In this document: positions 9,015 through 16,553 of the stretch, one piece after another
Numbering within the stretch: position 1 is the stretch's first letter
Layout: each line of letters begins with the position of its first letter
NCBI RefSeq assembly: GCF_030646925.1
Contig: NZ_JAUSKL010000026.1
Coordinates: 1 to 36,302 of the forward strand
DNA: 36,302 nucleotides
Reading direction: 5' to 3'
Source: Candidatus Binatus sp.
GTDB taxonomy: Bacteria; Desulfobacterota; Binatia; Binatales; Binataceae
Notes under the pieces: generated by a model
Seen by the model: the letters and a program-made list of their open reading frames with translations, nothing else
Told to the model about the DNA's origin: nothing
Databases searched by the model: none
Program-made: the position numbers and the translations under genes

Positions 9015-9887
9015 ATGGAAAAAATCACCCGCGTCGTAACAGACAACATGATTGGCTTGAAGTTGCCGGATTACGCGCGCCATTCGCCGCGAGTCGCCAC
9101 CGTGCTCGGAAAAAATCCGAGCGCGTTCACCGGACCCGGCACCAATACCTATATCGTCGGCACTTCGTCGCGCCCGCTGTTGCTCGATACCGGGCAGGGC
9201 GTCGCGGTCTATATCGATCTGCTCGAAGCCGCGATGAAGGAACTCGCGCACAGCAGCGAGCTCGATCGAATCGTGCTCACGCACGCGCATGTCGATCACC
9301 TGGGCGGGGTGAAGCAGGTGACCGAGCGCTTCGGCTCGATGGAAGTGCTCAAGATGCCGTGGGAGGGTCACGACGCTCCCGCCGGCGCGATCACACCGAT
9401 CGGCCACGACGCGATCGTCGAGACCGACGGCGTCACGCTGCGCGCAGTGCATACGCCCGGTCACGCGCCCGATCATCTTTGCTATTACCTCGAAGAAGAG
9501 CGCGCGCTGTTTACCGGCGACGTTGTGCTGGGGGCGGGCACCACCGTTATCCCGGACGACACCGGCGACCTCGCGGACTATATGGATTCGCTGCGGCGCC
9601 TGCTCGAACTGGACCTCGAGACTATCTACCCGGCGCACGGTCCGGTGATCAGAAAGCCGCGCCAGAAAATTCGCGAGTACATCGCGCATCGCGAACTCCG
9701 CGAGCGCCAGGTGCTGGAAGCGCTCAAGGACGGGCCGCTCGAACCGATGGCGATCGTCAAGAAGATTTACACCGACGTCCCCGAGTATCTGCATCAAGCT
9801 GCCGCCAGCTCCGTTCGCTCTCATCTGGGCAAGCTGAAACGAGATGGCCGCGTGGTCGAGCATGAAAAGCGTTGGAGTCTTGTCTAG
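9015..9887 (+). CDS. MBL-fold metallo-hydrolase, LACTB2-like
   Basis: This 290-residue protein has a metallo-beta-lactamase fold. The metal site is intact: THAHVDHLGG supplies the HxHxDH motif, HTPGHAPDHL the next His, FTGDVVLG the bridging Asp, and YPAHGP the last His. After the catalytic domain, about residues 215-290 form a winged-helix-like tail (ELRERQVLEALKDGPLEP onward, with a VRSHLGKLKRDGRV helix), the arrangement in human LACTB2, a ribonuclease, and in many bacterial homologues. Substrate is not determined by sequence; RNA or a thioester are both possible. The 3' end overlaps the start of the next gene. Confidence 0.9.
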   Translation: MEKITRVVTDNMIGLKLPDYARHSPRVATVLGKNPSAFTGPGTNTYIVGTSSRPLLLDTGQGVAVYIDLLEAAMKELAHSSELDRIVLTHAHVDHLGGVKQVTERFGSMEVLKMPWEGHDAPAGAITPIGHDAIVETDGVTLRAVHTPGHAPDHLCYYLEEERALFTGDVVLGAGTTVIPDDTGDLADYMDSLRRLLELDLETIYPAHGPVIRKPRQKIREYIAHRELRERQVLEALKDGPLEPMAIVKKIYTDVPEYLHQAAASSVRSHLGKLKRDGRVVEHEKRWSLV

Positions 9888-10908
9888 CAGGCGCTGGCGC
9901 CATCAATTGATGATTGCGGCGCTCGCCGCGAGCCCGCTCATTTTGAGCTGGCAGGACTGCGCATTCAGTCAGACGCCTGACTCGACTGAGGCAAGCAGGA
10001 CGTGGAAGGCCGCTGCTGCGGCCGCCGCCGCCGCGCCGGCCAGCGCGAAGCCTGAGAGCAAGTTCGCGGCCTCGCTGCCAACCAACCTGGTGCCGGACGA
10101 TTCGGCGCCCTCGCTCGCGCTTCCGTTGGCGCCGCCGCCGCGCGACACCGCTTACGAGGACGACGACGTGATCGCGCCGCCGCGCGACACCTCCGCGCCA
10201 ATCGAGAACGATCCGACCGCGATGCCGAACAACCTCGTAACGACGCCGATCGGCGACAGCGGCCAGTCTTCAAGCACGGTCGAGATTCCGCCGGTGCTGC
10301 CTGCGCCGGATACCGCCGCGACGGATTCGCATCCGCCACCGATCAACGTGCAGGCGCAAACCGCGAAAAAGTCCGGCATCGACGACAGCCTGCAATCAGC
10401 CGCCGAACAGGCTGAGATAGCGCGCTATCAGCAGGAGCAAAGCGGTCCTTCGTCGGCGCAGTACCGCAATTTGCAGGCGCTTGCCGCCGAAGGCGACATC
10501 ACGACGCCGATTGGCCTGGTGCTGCGCGAGGAACGGCGCGCGCTCCGGACCGGCGAGGAGGCCGACGGCCTGTTGATCGTCTCGGTGCGCAAGGGCAGCC
10601 CGGCGGCCGGCGCTGGACTTCACGCCTTCAGCCACGGCGTCCACGACGCCATCACGGGCATCGCGATGATCGGCTCGGTGGTGAGCGGGATACCGGCCGC
10701 GATGGTGGTGGTGCCGCTGATGGAATACATGCAGGTCGGCGAGAGTTACGATCTGATCATCGGTATCGATGGGTCGCGGGTGAAGAACTTCCTTGATTTC
10801 GAAGATCAGATGCGCGACGTGCAGCCGGGGGAGTTGATCTATTTCAGCATCGTGCGCAACGGCAAGCGCCTGCAAGTGGCGGTGCCAGTAACGACCGCAT
10901 TGAATTAG
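9862..10908 (+). CDS. secreted Pro/Ala-rich protein with a C-terminal PDZ-like domain
   Basis: From the ATG at 9862, which overlaps the end of the MBL gene by 26 nt, this is 348 residues. The N-terminus (VLSSRRWRHQLMIAALAASPLILSW) looks like a signal peptide or anchor; an ATG at 9910 is an alternative start. About 180 residues of low-complexity Ala/Pro/Asp sequence follow. The last 120 residues resemble a PDZ domain: LVLREERR, then GLLIVSVRKGSPAAGAGL as the ligand-groove strand, and YDLIIGIDGSRVKNFLDFED with GELIYFSIVRNGKRLQVAV. A glycine- and valine-rich insertion (about 35 residues) lies between those halves. No protease domain is present, so it is probably a scaffold or envelope factor. 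Confidence 0.7.
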   Translation: MKSVGVLSSRRWRHQLMIAALAASPLILSWQDCAFSQTPDSTEASRTWKAAAAAAAAAPASAKPESKFAASLPTNLVPDDSAPSLALPLAPPPRDTAYEDDDVIAPPRDTSAPIENDPTAMPNNLVTTPIGDSGQSSSTVEIPPVLPAPDTAATDSHPPPINVQAQTAKKSGIDDSLQSAAEQAEIARYQQEQSGPSSAQYRNLQALAAEGDITTPIGLVLREERRALRTGEEADGLLIVSVRKGSPAAGAGLHAFSHGVHDAITGIAMIGSVVSGIPAAMVVVPLMEYMQVGESYDLIIGIDGSRVKNFLDFEDQMRDVQPGELIYFSIVRNGKRLQVAVPVTTALN

Positions 10909-11041
10909 CGCCAGACGAAGAAATCGGGTTCACACGTGCGGGTCGGCTTCACGCGGAAGTCGGTTGTTCCTTCTTGTTAGCGGAACCAGACGCATTGTGG
11001 ATTCGCGATCGGATGCAGTAAAATGGCGCGGATGCGCATGA

Positions 11042-11194
11042 TGGAGCGAGCGCGCCCGGTCAGGCTCTTCTACAGTTACTGTCACAAGGACAAACAAAGA
11101 GTATTTCCCACTGTACGTGAACGAGTTTGCGTGGCGCTTCGACAACCGAAAAAACCCGAATGCATTTGCTGATTTAATTGCGACGTGCAGTTAA
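11042..11194 (+). pseudogene. transposase C-terminal remnant, IS1595-like
   Basis: The open frame ending at TAA 11192-11194 reads KEYFPLYVNEFAWRFDNRKNP followed by NAFADLIATCS. The pattern of a Tyr/Phe-rich strand, EFAWRFDNRKNP and a short terminal helix is the typical C-terminus of IS1595-type (ISXO2-like) DDE transposases. Only the last 35-40 codons are recognisable. Upstream the frame is short and ends at a TGA at 11039-11041, so the catalytic domain is gone. 10909-11041 contains nothing else I can support. It marks old transposition at the left edge of the accessory islet. Confidence 0.55.
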
Positions 11195-11230
11195 CTAGCC
11201 GTGCAAAGGTGGAAGCGCTAAAATATTGAG

Positions 11231-11392
11231 GTGGCTTCCATCCGAAATGGCAAGGGCCGAACGACTCGAAAAAAATACGTTCCAAGCGAAAAACAGCGCG
11301 CAAGCGATGAAAAACTCCGAGACGAACTGTGGCAGTTCGACCTGAAGAAATTCGATAGAGCGCTGGAAAAAGCCCTGAAAACATCGGGGTAA
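11231..11392 (+). CDS. small basic protein following the transposase remnant
   Basis: This frame of 53 codons starts at a GTG and is closed upstream by a TAA at 11219. It reads basic at the start (RNGKGRTTRKKYVPSEKQRA) and then forms an amphipathic helix, ELWQFDLKKFDRALEKALKT. It has no recognisable domain. Short proteins of this general kind, with a terminal FDRAL helix, occur after some transposases, so it may be a passenger of the same element. A purine-rich AGGTGGA lies about 17 nt upstream of the GTG, which is too far for a convincing ribosome site. The start is therefore uncertain. Confidence 0.4.
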   Translation: MASIRNGKGRTTRKKYVPSEKQRASDEKLRDELWQFDLKKFDRALEKALKTSG

Positions 11393-11482
11393 TAGCAGTT
11401 TCGACTCCTCTCCGTGTGGCCCACAACGCCCGTTATCGGCGGTTTGCGTGATTCTTGATCTTCGGTCTATGCTTCGTCACCG

Positions 11483-11793
11483 ATGGTAGTTCACAACATA
11501 CCGATTGATTGGGTGGTTCCGAGCGACCTTCGAACCGAATACGCCACAAACGTACCGCGCAACATGGTGAACACGAATTTTTTCTGATGTTCTTTCAAGC
11601 CCAACCCCCGATAATCCTCGGTGAAAAGGAAGAGCGGGAAAAACAATTAAGTGAATTGACAAAAATCCCCGCGAAGTGCGTCGCAAAACTAATCATTTCT
11701 CCGGATCGAGTGGAAGAGATTATCAAGCTTCTTCAATCTCAACTGGACAATTACCAGACGACTTTTAAGAAAGGGACCAAAAAAGAGAAATGA
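11483..11793 (+). pseudogene. DUF3467-like protein, broken by a frameshift
   Basis: The ATG at 11483 opens NIPIDWVVPSDLRTEYATNV, then this frame runs into a stop at 11585-11587. The -1 frame continues the same protein: QHGEHEFFLMFFQAQPPI, then IPAKCVAKLIISPDRVEEII and a helix LLQSQLDNYQTTFKK. Joined, they give about 103 residues with the DUF3467 pattern: Y..N....H..EF.L.F, a variable loop, then V..+I.SP and a terminal helix ending in a Tyr. Inserting one G in 11554-11558 (CCGCGC to CCGGCGC) would restore a continuous reading frame. The stop overlaps the next start in ATGA, so the ancestral gene was translationally coupled to the HicB-like gene. An assembly or sequencing error is the alternative. 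Confidence 0.6.
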
Positions 11794-12194
11794 AAGTCTC
11801 CGGACAATACTCAGTCTCAGCGATGTCGTCTTCATCCATCAGCGACCGCGCCTCAGTTCTAGCCACTCAAGCGTCGCCCGTTCGCTCCGCAGCGCTCTTT
11901 TTGATGGGATCGTTGGGCGATACAAATCTGTCTATTCGACAACCGATTACTCTAATTTTAGAGAATGACGACAATGGCGGTTTCATTGCTAGCGATCCGT
12001 ATTTTGCCGTCTACGGTGAGGGAGTCGCACCCGCTGAAGCCCTGCGAGATTATCGATCTTCCTTAGAGGACTATTTCTTTCTTTTAAAAGACGAGTCCGC
12101 CACGAGTCCTGAGGACGAACAACAATTTTTGAAGCTAAAGGACTTCGTCGATTTTGACTTTCCTCGACTAGAGTTCAAAGGGTCATCGCGCTGA
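11790..12194 (+). CDS. HicB-like antitoxin
   Basis: This 134-residue protein has a HicB-type partial RNase H fold in its middle: QPITLILENDDNGGFIASDP, YFAVYGEGVAPAEALRDYRS, then the helix SLEDYFFLLKDES. The family pattern is an N-terminal beta-hairpin with a DxGxFxAxxP-like turn, a glycine-containing loop before EAL, and a helix. The first 45 residues are Ser/Ala-rich and lack an obvious domain. No ribbon-helix-helix or HTH tail is evident at the C-terminus, so autoregulation by DNA binding is not supported by what I see. It lies directly upstream of the HicA-like gene with a 2-nt gap. This is antitoxin-first order, the reverse of the commonest hicAB layout. Confidence 0.65.
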   Translation: MKVSGQYSVSAMSSSSISDRASVLATQASPVRSAALFLMGSLGDTNLSIRQPITLILENDDNGGFIASDPYFAVYGEGVAPAEALRDYRSSLEDYFFLLKDESATSPEDEQQFLKLKDFVDFDFPRLEFKGSSR

Positions 12195-12196
12195 AG

Positions 12197-12472
12197 ATGC
12201 CGCTTAAAAAGAGGGAAGTCGAAAATCAGTTAAGACATAAATTTCATTTCACCGAGTCGAAGACGCGTTCGTCCGATCATATTTGGCTCGAACGCAAGGT
12301 TCCTGGTCGGGCCACGATCCGAACGAGGCTTTCACATTCCAATAAAGAACTGCGCACCCCGTTGATCAAAATCATAGCCCGGCAGCTTGGAGTACAGTCT
12401 CAGTTTTTCGAAGGGATGATTGAGTGCTCAAACAGCGACGATGACTTCCACCAAGCAATCGCCCCTCCGTAA
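12197..12472 (+). CDS. HicA-like toxin (putative mRNA interferase)
   Basis: This 91-residue protein has the double-stranded-RNA-binding-like layout of HicA relatives: helix KKREVENQLRHKFHFTES, then SSDHIWLERKVPGRATIRTR with the His where the HicA catalytic His lies, then LSHSNKEL and a terminal helix LIKIIARQLGV. In characterised HicA proteins this His cleaves mRNA, and the HicB partner masks the site. The C-terminal extension (FFEGMIECSNSDDDF) is longer than in minimal HicA and resembles a subgroup with a conserved F-F-x-x-M-I-x-C tail. It starts 2 nt after the HicB-like stop, so both are probably translated from one mRNA. Confidence 0.65.
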   Translation: MPLKKREVENQLRHKFHFTESKTRSSDHIWLERKVPGRATIRTRLSHSNKELRTPLIKIIARQLGVQSQFFEGMIECSNSDDDFHQAIAPP

Positions 12473-12705
12473 CTTAGCACTTATTTCAAAGCAATCACTT
12501 TAGCTTGACCCAAAACAGATAGCCGCAGTTGCCGCTAAGGCCGGTGGAGTGCTTGCCGCCTGTTTGGCTTCCTTCATCTCCGCAATCATCGCGACAATCG
12601 CGCTCTTGCAGAGATCAAAGAGTATTAGCGCCTTGTCTTCGCCCAGATTGTCTTCGGGGTGCAGGCCAGAGAGTCTTATCGTCGGTACGGCAGGAGGTCG
12701 ATCAG
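12473..12705 (+). other. gap with a possible remnant of a membrane segment
   Basis: No firm gene is visible. A frame open from 12504 contains a hydrophobic run (VLAACLASFISAIIATIALL, starting near 12549), as for one membrane helix, followed by RSKSISAL and then low-complexity sequence. No start codon with a ribosome site and no family match are evident. It may be the decayed N-terminus of an accessory gene. Confidence 0.2.
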
Positions 12706-13123
12706 GTGGAAAGAGAAAAGGACGACGGCATCAGGATTGAGCGCGTGATCACCGACGAAGTCGGTGTACCACGGAACGATGGAACGCCCGGCAGCGCCTT
12801 TTACGCCGTGCCATTCAAGTTGTCGGCGGCACCCTCCGCCCTTTGGACCAGGCTTTTTTTGGAGGAGTGGAAATTGCCTCCGCGGTTCACGGCGATGCAT
12901 CGCGAGGATTCTTGGGGACAAGATTATCCTGGATGGCACGACGATTGAGGAGGTCGAACGATTTCACCTCGATACTCTGAAGCTGGTGGTTGCTGAAGCG
13001 AACAAACTTGAAAAAGAAGCGCGGCGAAAGTCGAAACCGCGGGCGAGCGCGCAGGAGAAGAAGGCAGAGCAGCACTTGAAACATGTCGCGACTGTAGCCA
13101 GCAGGTTGAACTTCGGGCACTGA
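12706..13123 (+). pseudogene. hypothetical protein (VPFKLS...TTIEEVE type), broken by a small deletion
   Basis: A GTG at 12706 preceded by AGGAGGT with 7-nt spacing is a strong start. The frame reads VERE, DDGIRIERVITDEVG, then YAVPFKLSAAPSALWTRLFL and PPRFTAMHR. At about 12900 the family continues in the next frame: ARILGDKIILDGTTIEEVER, then FHLDTLKLVVAEANKLEKEA and a Lys/Arg/Glu-rich tail to the TGA at 13121-13123. I recognise the whole as a widespread small hypothetical family in which the F-T-x-M-H segment is followed by about three residues before ILDGTTIEEVE-like sequence. Those residues are missing here. The function of the family is unknown to me. Confidence 0.55.
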
Positions 13124-13174
13124 GCTGCGACTAATCCTCTCGTCTCGTTCCTTGCGCATTAAAGACAGCGAGAC

Positions 13175-13224
13175 AAAAGCAAGCGGGGGCGGAGAGATTG
13201 ATCTCTCCGCCCCCGCTTGCTTTT
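13175..13224. terminator. bidirectional terminator-like 24-bp perfect hairpin
   Basis: The arms 13175-13198 and 13201-13224 are perfect reverse complements around TG. The core is GC-rich (GCGGGGGCGGAGAG) and each arm begins or ends with four A or T, giving A-stem-T symmetry that works on both strands. It lies between the broken plus-strand gene ending at 13123 and the minus-strand radical SAM gene ending at 13320, so it can terminate convergent transcripts. Confidence 0.8.
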
Positions 13225-13266
13225 GGGTTTATCGGCCCGGCAGCCGGTCGATCGGATTAGTTAAGC

Positions 13267-13288
13267 CACAGGCTAAAGCCTGTGCCAC
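13267..13288. repeat. short dispersed palindromic repeat, intergenic copy
   Basis: The unit is CACAGGCT-AA-AGCCTGTG followed by CCAC: an 8-bp perfect inverted repeat around AA. It matches the copy at 25868-25889 exactly in the palindrome and the CCAC tail, and that at 25919-25940 with a compensated base pair. No mobile gene is attached to it. This copy sits in the gap between the terminator and the radical SAM gene. Confidence 0.75.
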
Positions 13289-13319
13289 ATCAATGTCATA
13301 CTATCTACTCAGTTGCGGC

Positions 13320-14651
13320 TTAATAGTAATCGACCGGGTCGATCTGCCGCTTCGCGCCCCAGTAGAAAAGCATGTTCTCAGTCAGGCCTTGCCAGGTGAA
13401 TTTTCCGGGCGGCAGCAGAAGGCGCTTGAACATCGATTTGAGCGAGTAGAACTCCTTGGTGCATCGCCACACGCCTTCTTCGACTTCCTGCGGCGACATG
13501 TTTTTCGGCACGAACATGCAGCGGAAATTGTTGGTGTAAAGGTCTGCATCGGGGATGATCACGCGGCCTTCATTTTCGAGCTGCGTGCGCATCGGAGTGC
13601 CGCGCCGCGGCGTGACGGTATTGAAGAACGCCTCGGGCGCCTTGACCTCGTGCAGAAACTTCAGCGTGTCGTCGAAAATCCCCGGATGATCTTCTTCGAG
13701 GCCGAACATGAAATTGAGCGAGTAGTAGATGCCGTGTTTCTCGAGCTTTTTGAGCAGCTTCTTGTACTGGCTGGCGTGGTTCTGAATCTTGTTCATCGAG
13801 AGCAGGCTGTCCTGGCTGATCGATTCGACGCCGATATTGACGTGGAAGATTCCTGCTTTCGCAGCGAGCTCGAGCAATTCGTCGTCGTGATTCGAGTTGA
13901 TCGTCCAGAGGCATGAAAAGCGGATGTTGAGCGGCTCGATTGCCTTGAACAGTTCGCGCGCGAACTTGTGCTTGCCGGTGATTTGATCGTCGATAAACTG
14001 GAAGCGCTTGAAGCCGGTGATTTTCACCACCTGCTTGATTTCCTCGACGATGTCCTCGATTGGCCGCGTGCGATACGCGCCGTCATAGAAGACCGGGATT
14101 TCGCAGAACGAGCATCGGTAGGGGCATCCGCGGCTCGCCTGCACCGGCGCCGCCTTGAACAGGTAGCGATTGAGCTTCAGCAGTTCGTGGCGCGGGCGCG
14201 GCAGATTCTTCAGATCGTGGAGCTTGTCGGCCTTGTAAACCTGTTTGAGTTTGCCGTCGCGCCAATCCTGGAGCAGTCCGGCCCACACGAGATCGGCCTC
14301 GCCCTGCACGACCGCATCGCAATGATGCAGCGCTTCTTCGGTCTGCAGGGTGGCGTGGAATCCGCCGAAGACGACCGGGATGCCGCGCTTGCGGAATTCG
14401 TCGCCGAGCTGGTACGCGCGGAGCGATGCGCCGATCGTGGTCGTCATGCCCACGAGGTCCCATCCGCCGTCGAAATCGATATCTTCGAGGCGCTCGTCGC
14501 ACAGCGTCACGTCGTAATCGTCGGGAGTCAGGCCGGCCATCAGCGGGATCATCAATCCCATAATCAGGCGCCATCGAGTCTTATGGGGTGTGCCGTCGAG
14601 ATGGACGGTGGTGGGCTGCACCAGCAGGATTCGGGGCTTTTTGCCATTCAT
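13320..14651 (-). CDS. B12-binding-domain radical SAM protein
   Basis: This 443-residue enzyme has an N-terminal cobalamin-binding-like Rossmann domain (PRILLVQPTTVHLDG through GIPVVFGGFHATLQTEEA) and a radical SAM core. The iron-sulfur motif CPYRCSFC lies at about residues 176-183, within QASRGCPYRCSFCEIPVF. The segment FKRFQFIDDQITGKHKFARE and the GVESISQDSLLSMNK strand are typical of the core. The canonical DxHxxG cobalamin motif is not visible where expected (CDERLEDID); many relatives, including some methyltransferases, also lack it. The C-terminal 110 residues (TPRRGTPMRTQLENEGRVI onward) resemble the tail of the HpnP/BchE-like group. It lies 16 nt after the CDP-alcohol transferase stop. 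It probably modifies a lipid or other metabolite; the substrate is not known. Confidence 0.85.
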   Translation of the reverse strand: MNGKKPRILLVQPTTVHLDGTPHKTRWRLIMGLMIPLMAGLTPDDYDVTLCDERLEDIDFDGGWDLVGMTTTIGASLRAYQLGDEFRKRGIPVVFGGFHATLQTEEALHHCDAVVQGEADLVWAGLLQDWRDGKLKQVYKADKLHDLKNLPRPRHELLKLNRYLFKAAPVQASRGCPYRCSFCEIPVFYDGAYRTRPIEDIVEEIKQVVKITGFKRFQFIDDQITGKHKFARELFKAIEPLNIRFSCLWTINSNHDDELLELAAKAGIFHVNIGVESISQDSLLSMNKIQNHASQYKKLLKKLEKHGIYYSLNFMFGLEEDHPGIFDDTLKFLHEVKAPEAFFNTVTPRRGTPMRTQLENEGRVIIPDADLYTNNFRCMFVPKNMSPQEVEEGVWRCTKEFYSLKSMFKRLLLPPGKFTWQGLTENMLFYWGAKRQIDPVDYY

Positions 14652-14667
14652 GGTTCGTGCAACTCCT

Positions 14668-15858
14668 CTAGTGAGACACGTTGTCGGCGGATTTAGCCGG
14701 CTGGCCGGTCAACCAAATCAGGACCGCGGCGAAGGCATAGCAACCGAATGCGGCGCCCCACGCAAAATATTCGAGGCGATTGAAGAGCGCCAGAATGACC
14801 AGCAGATAGGCGAAGTCGCGGCCACTCCATCGATCGATAGTATCGAGCCATCGGGCAGCTTCCTCGCCCCTGTATCTGAAGGCGCGCCAGGTCGCGTAGG
14901 CGCAGATCGCAAAGCCAGTGAGCAGAATCGGAATCAGGGCCAGGTACGCCGAGCTTTGGCTCGCCCGATAGCACCCGGTGAGCAGGCCGACGAAGATCGC
15001 GACGTGCACGATATTGTCGGTGAGGATATCGAGCTTGCCGCCGAACTTGGTCTCTTTCATCTTGAGCCGCGCGAGTTCGCCGTCCACGCCATCGATCATG
15101 ATCGAGGTCAGAAAGAAAATTGTCGCCAGCAATCGGACGGTGTAGTTCGGCACCGAGAGCATCCACGCGGCGCCGAGGCCGAAGATCGTGTTGGCGATCG
15201 TCACCATGTTCGGCGTGATAGCGGTGCGGGCGAGGCGGTAGCTGATGCGCCACGAGATCCTGCGATCGATCCATCGCGCGAGCGGGGCATCCTTCTGTGC
15301 GGTTTCGGCGCTGAGCGATTGCGCGAGGCGGAGTTCAGCTTCATCGCGATCTTCGGGGCGGCCATTGAGCGCGAAGGGCAGCAGGCTAAGTGTCTCGGAG
15401 GGAACCGAGATGCCCACGGTATGATGATCGATTGAGAGGCCGCTTTTGATCACTTGGGCGACAGGGCCCGTGATAATTTCGCCGCCGCGATCGCGATCGG
15501 CGCTGAAGGTCTTTAGAACCAGGCTCGGATTGGCGGCGTGCCCGTCGAGCGCTTGCGCAAGATTCGCCCTGGACAGGACCAGGTTCCCCGCCAGCGCCAC
15601 GCACGGCGCCGCACCGTCGATTCCATCGGGATGGTTCAATATGTCGTCGAACGATTCGACGATCGAAACCGAGTTGCGGCCGCTGAACTGGCCCATCGCT
15701 CGCGCGAGATCGACGCGGGCTTCCGGGGCGGCCTCGATCACGAATTTTTTGATTCCGGCACGTTCGCAATTCATCATCAGCCGTTCGAGGAGGGGGCGGC
15801 CGAAGATGGCATTGTTGGCGCGATCGGGCGCGAAAATTAATGCAGTTTCAATCAACAA
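14668..15858 (-). CDS. CDP-alcohol phosphotransferase with N-terminal nucleotidyltransferase-like region
   Basis: This protein of about 396 residues transfers a phospho-alcohol group between a CDP-activated donor and an alcohol in the membrane. The C-terminal half has the complete family signature D-x2-D-G-x2-A-R-x8-G-x3-D-x3-D, in DGVDGELAR, then GGKLDILTD, with about six membrane helices. Residues 1-180 look like a degenerate nucleotidyltransferase (LIFAPDRANNAIFGRPLLER; VALAGNLVLSRANLAQAL; KSGLSIDHHTVGISV), recalling bifunctional IPCT/DIPP synthases. No intact GxGxR-type NTP-binding motif is evident, so that half may be regulatory or inactive. The start is uncertain: the frame opens with TTG codons at 15858 and 15855 and no ATG. 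It may pair with the nucleotidyltransferase at 17510. Confidence 0.85.
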   Translation of the reverse strand: MLIETALIFAPDRANNAIFGRPLLERLMMNCERAGIKKFVIEAAPEARVDLARAMGQFSGRNSVSIVESFDDILNHPDGIDGAAPCVALAGNLVLSRANLAQALDGHAANPSLVLKTFSADRDRGGEIITGPVAQVIKSGLSIDHHTVGISVPSETLSLLPFALNGRPEDRDEAELRLAQSLSAETAQKDAPLARWIDRRISWRISYRLARTAITPNMVTIANTIFGLGAAWMLSVPNYTVRLLATIFFLTSIMIDGVDGELARLKMKETKFGGKLDILTDNIVHVAIFVGLLTGCYRASQSSAYLALIPILLTGFAICAYATWRAFRYRGEEAARWLDTIDRWSGRDFAYLLVILALFNRLEYFAWGAAFGCYAFAAVLIWLTGQPAKSADNVSH

Positions 15859-15959
15859 AATATTGCCAAATCTCTACTGACCTATAGGACAGTCGCGGGT
15901 ACCGTAACATACCGATCACACGAGCGCGAGTAGGGCTGCTACTGCCGAGGCGCGGGAAG

Positions 15960-16553
15960 TTATGAGTCGAGCTGTTTGAGCTTGGCCTCCATCTGCGCCA
16001 TCAGGCTGTCATACGATCCCTGTTTCAGAACCGCCTGAATCTGCGCCGCGACGTTGCTCGCGAGGCTCTGTCCGTCGAGGATGATATCGATCACGCGCCA
16101 TCGCGGACCAACCTTGCCGAGCACATAATCGATCGAAACCGCGCCGCCCTCGGCGCGTTTGACGGTGGTCGACACGATTCGACGCGCCTGCTTGATTTGC
16201 TCCTTGCCGAACTGAACCTCCAAGCCGGTGAAGAATTGGGAAGCTTCGGGGTAGGCGAGCTTTTGCAGCAATTCGCGGAGCAGATTGGCAAATCGGGCGC
16301 GTTCGGCGCGGCCGAGTTTGCTCCATTGGGCGCCAAGTGCGGTCCGGGAGAGCGAATCGATCGCGAGCGAATCGTCGATTTTCGCGATTAGTTCAGTTCT
16401 CGCGGCGTTATCTTTGGTGGTACGCAGCTTGCTCATTGATTCGAGCATCTGGCGCACGATCATTTCGGCTGGACCCGTAGTGTCGGCGGCGAGGGCGGAT
16501 GAGAGGCGGGGGGTCGCCGCCAGGAAAAATAGCGCAAGAAAAATGATGATCAT
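15960..16553 (-). CDS. MlaC/Ttg2D/HpnM-like periplasmic lipid-binding protein
   Basis: This is 197 residues from the ATG at 16553, chosen because a signal peptide follows at once (MIIIFLALFFLAATPRLSSALA); the frame extends further upstream without support. The mature part matches the MlaC family: SLAIDSLSRTALGAQWSKL, then AERARFANLLRELLQKLAYP. A C-terminal beta-sheet follows (SIDYVLGKVGPRWRVIDIIL, then DGQSLASNVAAQIQAVLKQG). MlaC shuttles phospholipids between inner and outer membranes; HpnM, a relative, is linked to hopanoid transport. It is the first gene of the minus-strand group leading to the CDP-alcohol transferase, which suggests that the lipid made by this group is moved in the periplasm. 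Confidence 0.85.
   Translation of the reverse strand: MIIIFLALFFLAATPRLSSALAADTTGPAEMIVRQMLESMSKLRTTKDNAARTELIAKIDDSLAIDSLSRTALGAQWSKLGRAERARFANLLRELLQKLAYPEASQFFTGLEVQFGKEQIKQARRIVSTTVKRAEGGAVSIDYVLGKVGPRWRVIDIILDGQSLASNVAAQIQAVLKQGSYDSLMAQMEAKLKQLDS

Noticed and set aside
8961-9863. Minus-strand frame opposite the MBL-fold gene
   Set aside because: The plus-strand frame has the full HxHxDH metal site; the antisense frame has no recognisable domain.
11574-11600. Programmed -1 frameshift signal (TTTTTTC before TGA) in the DUF3467-like gene
   Set aside because: Homology in the -1 frame starts upstream of the heptamer, so the frame switch cannot be there. A single-base deletion fits better.
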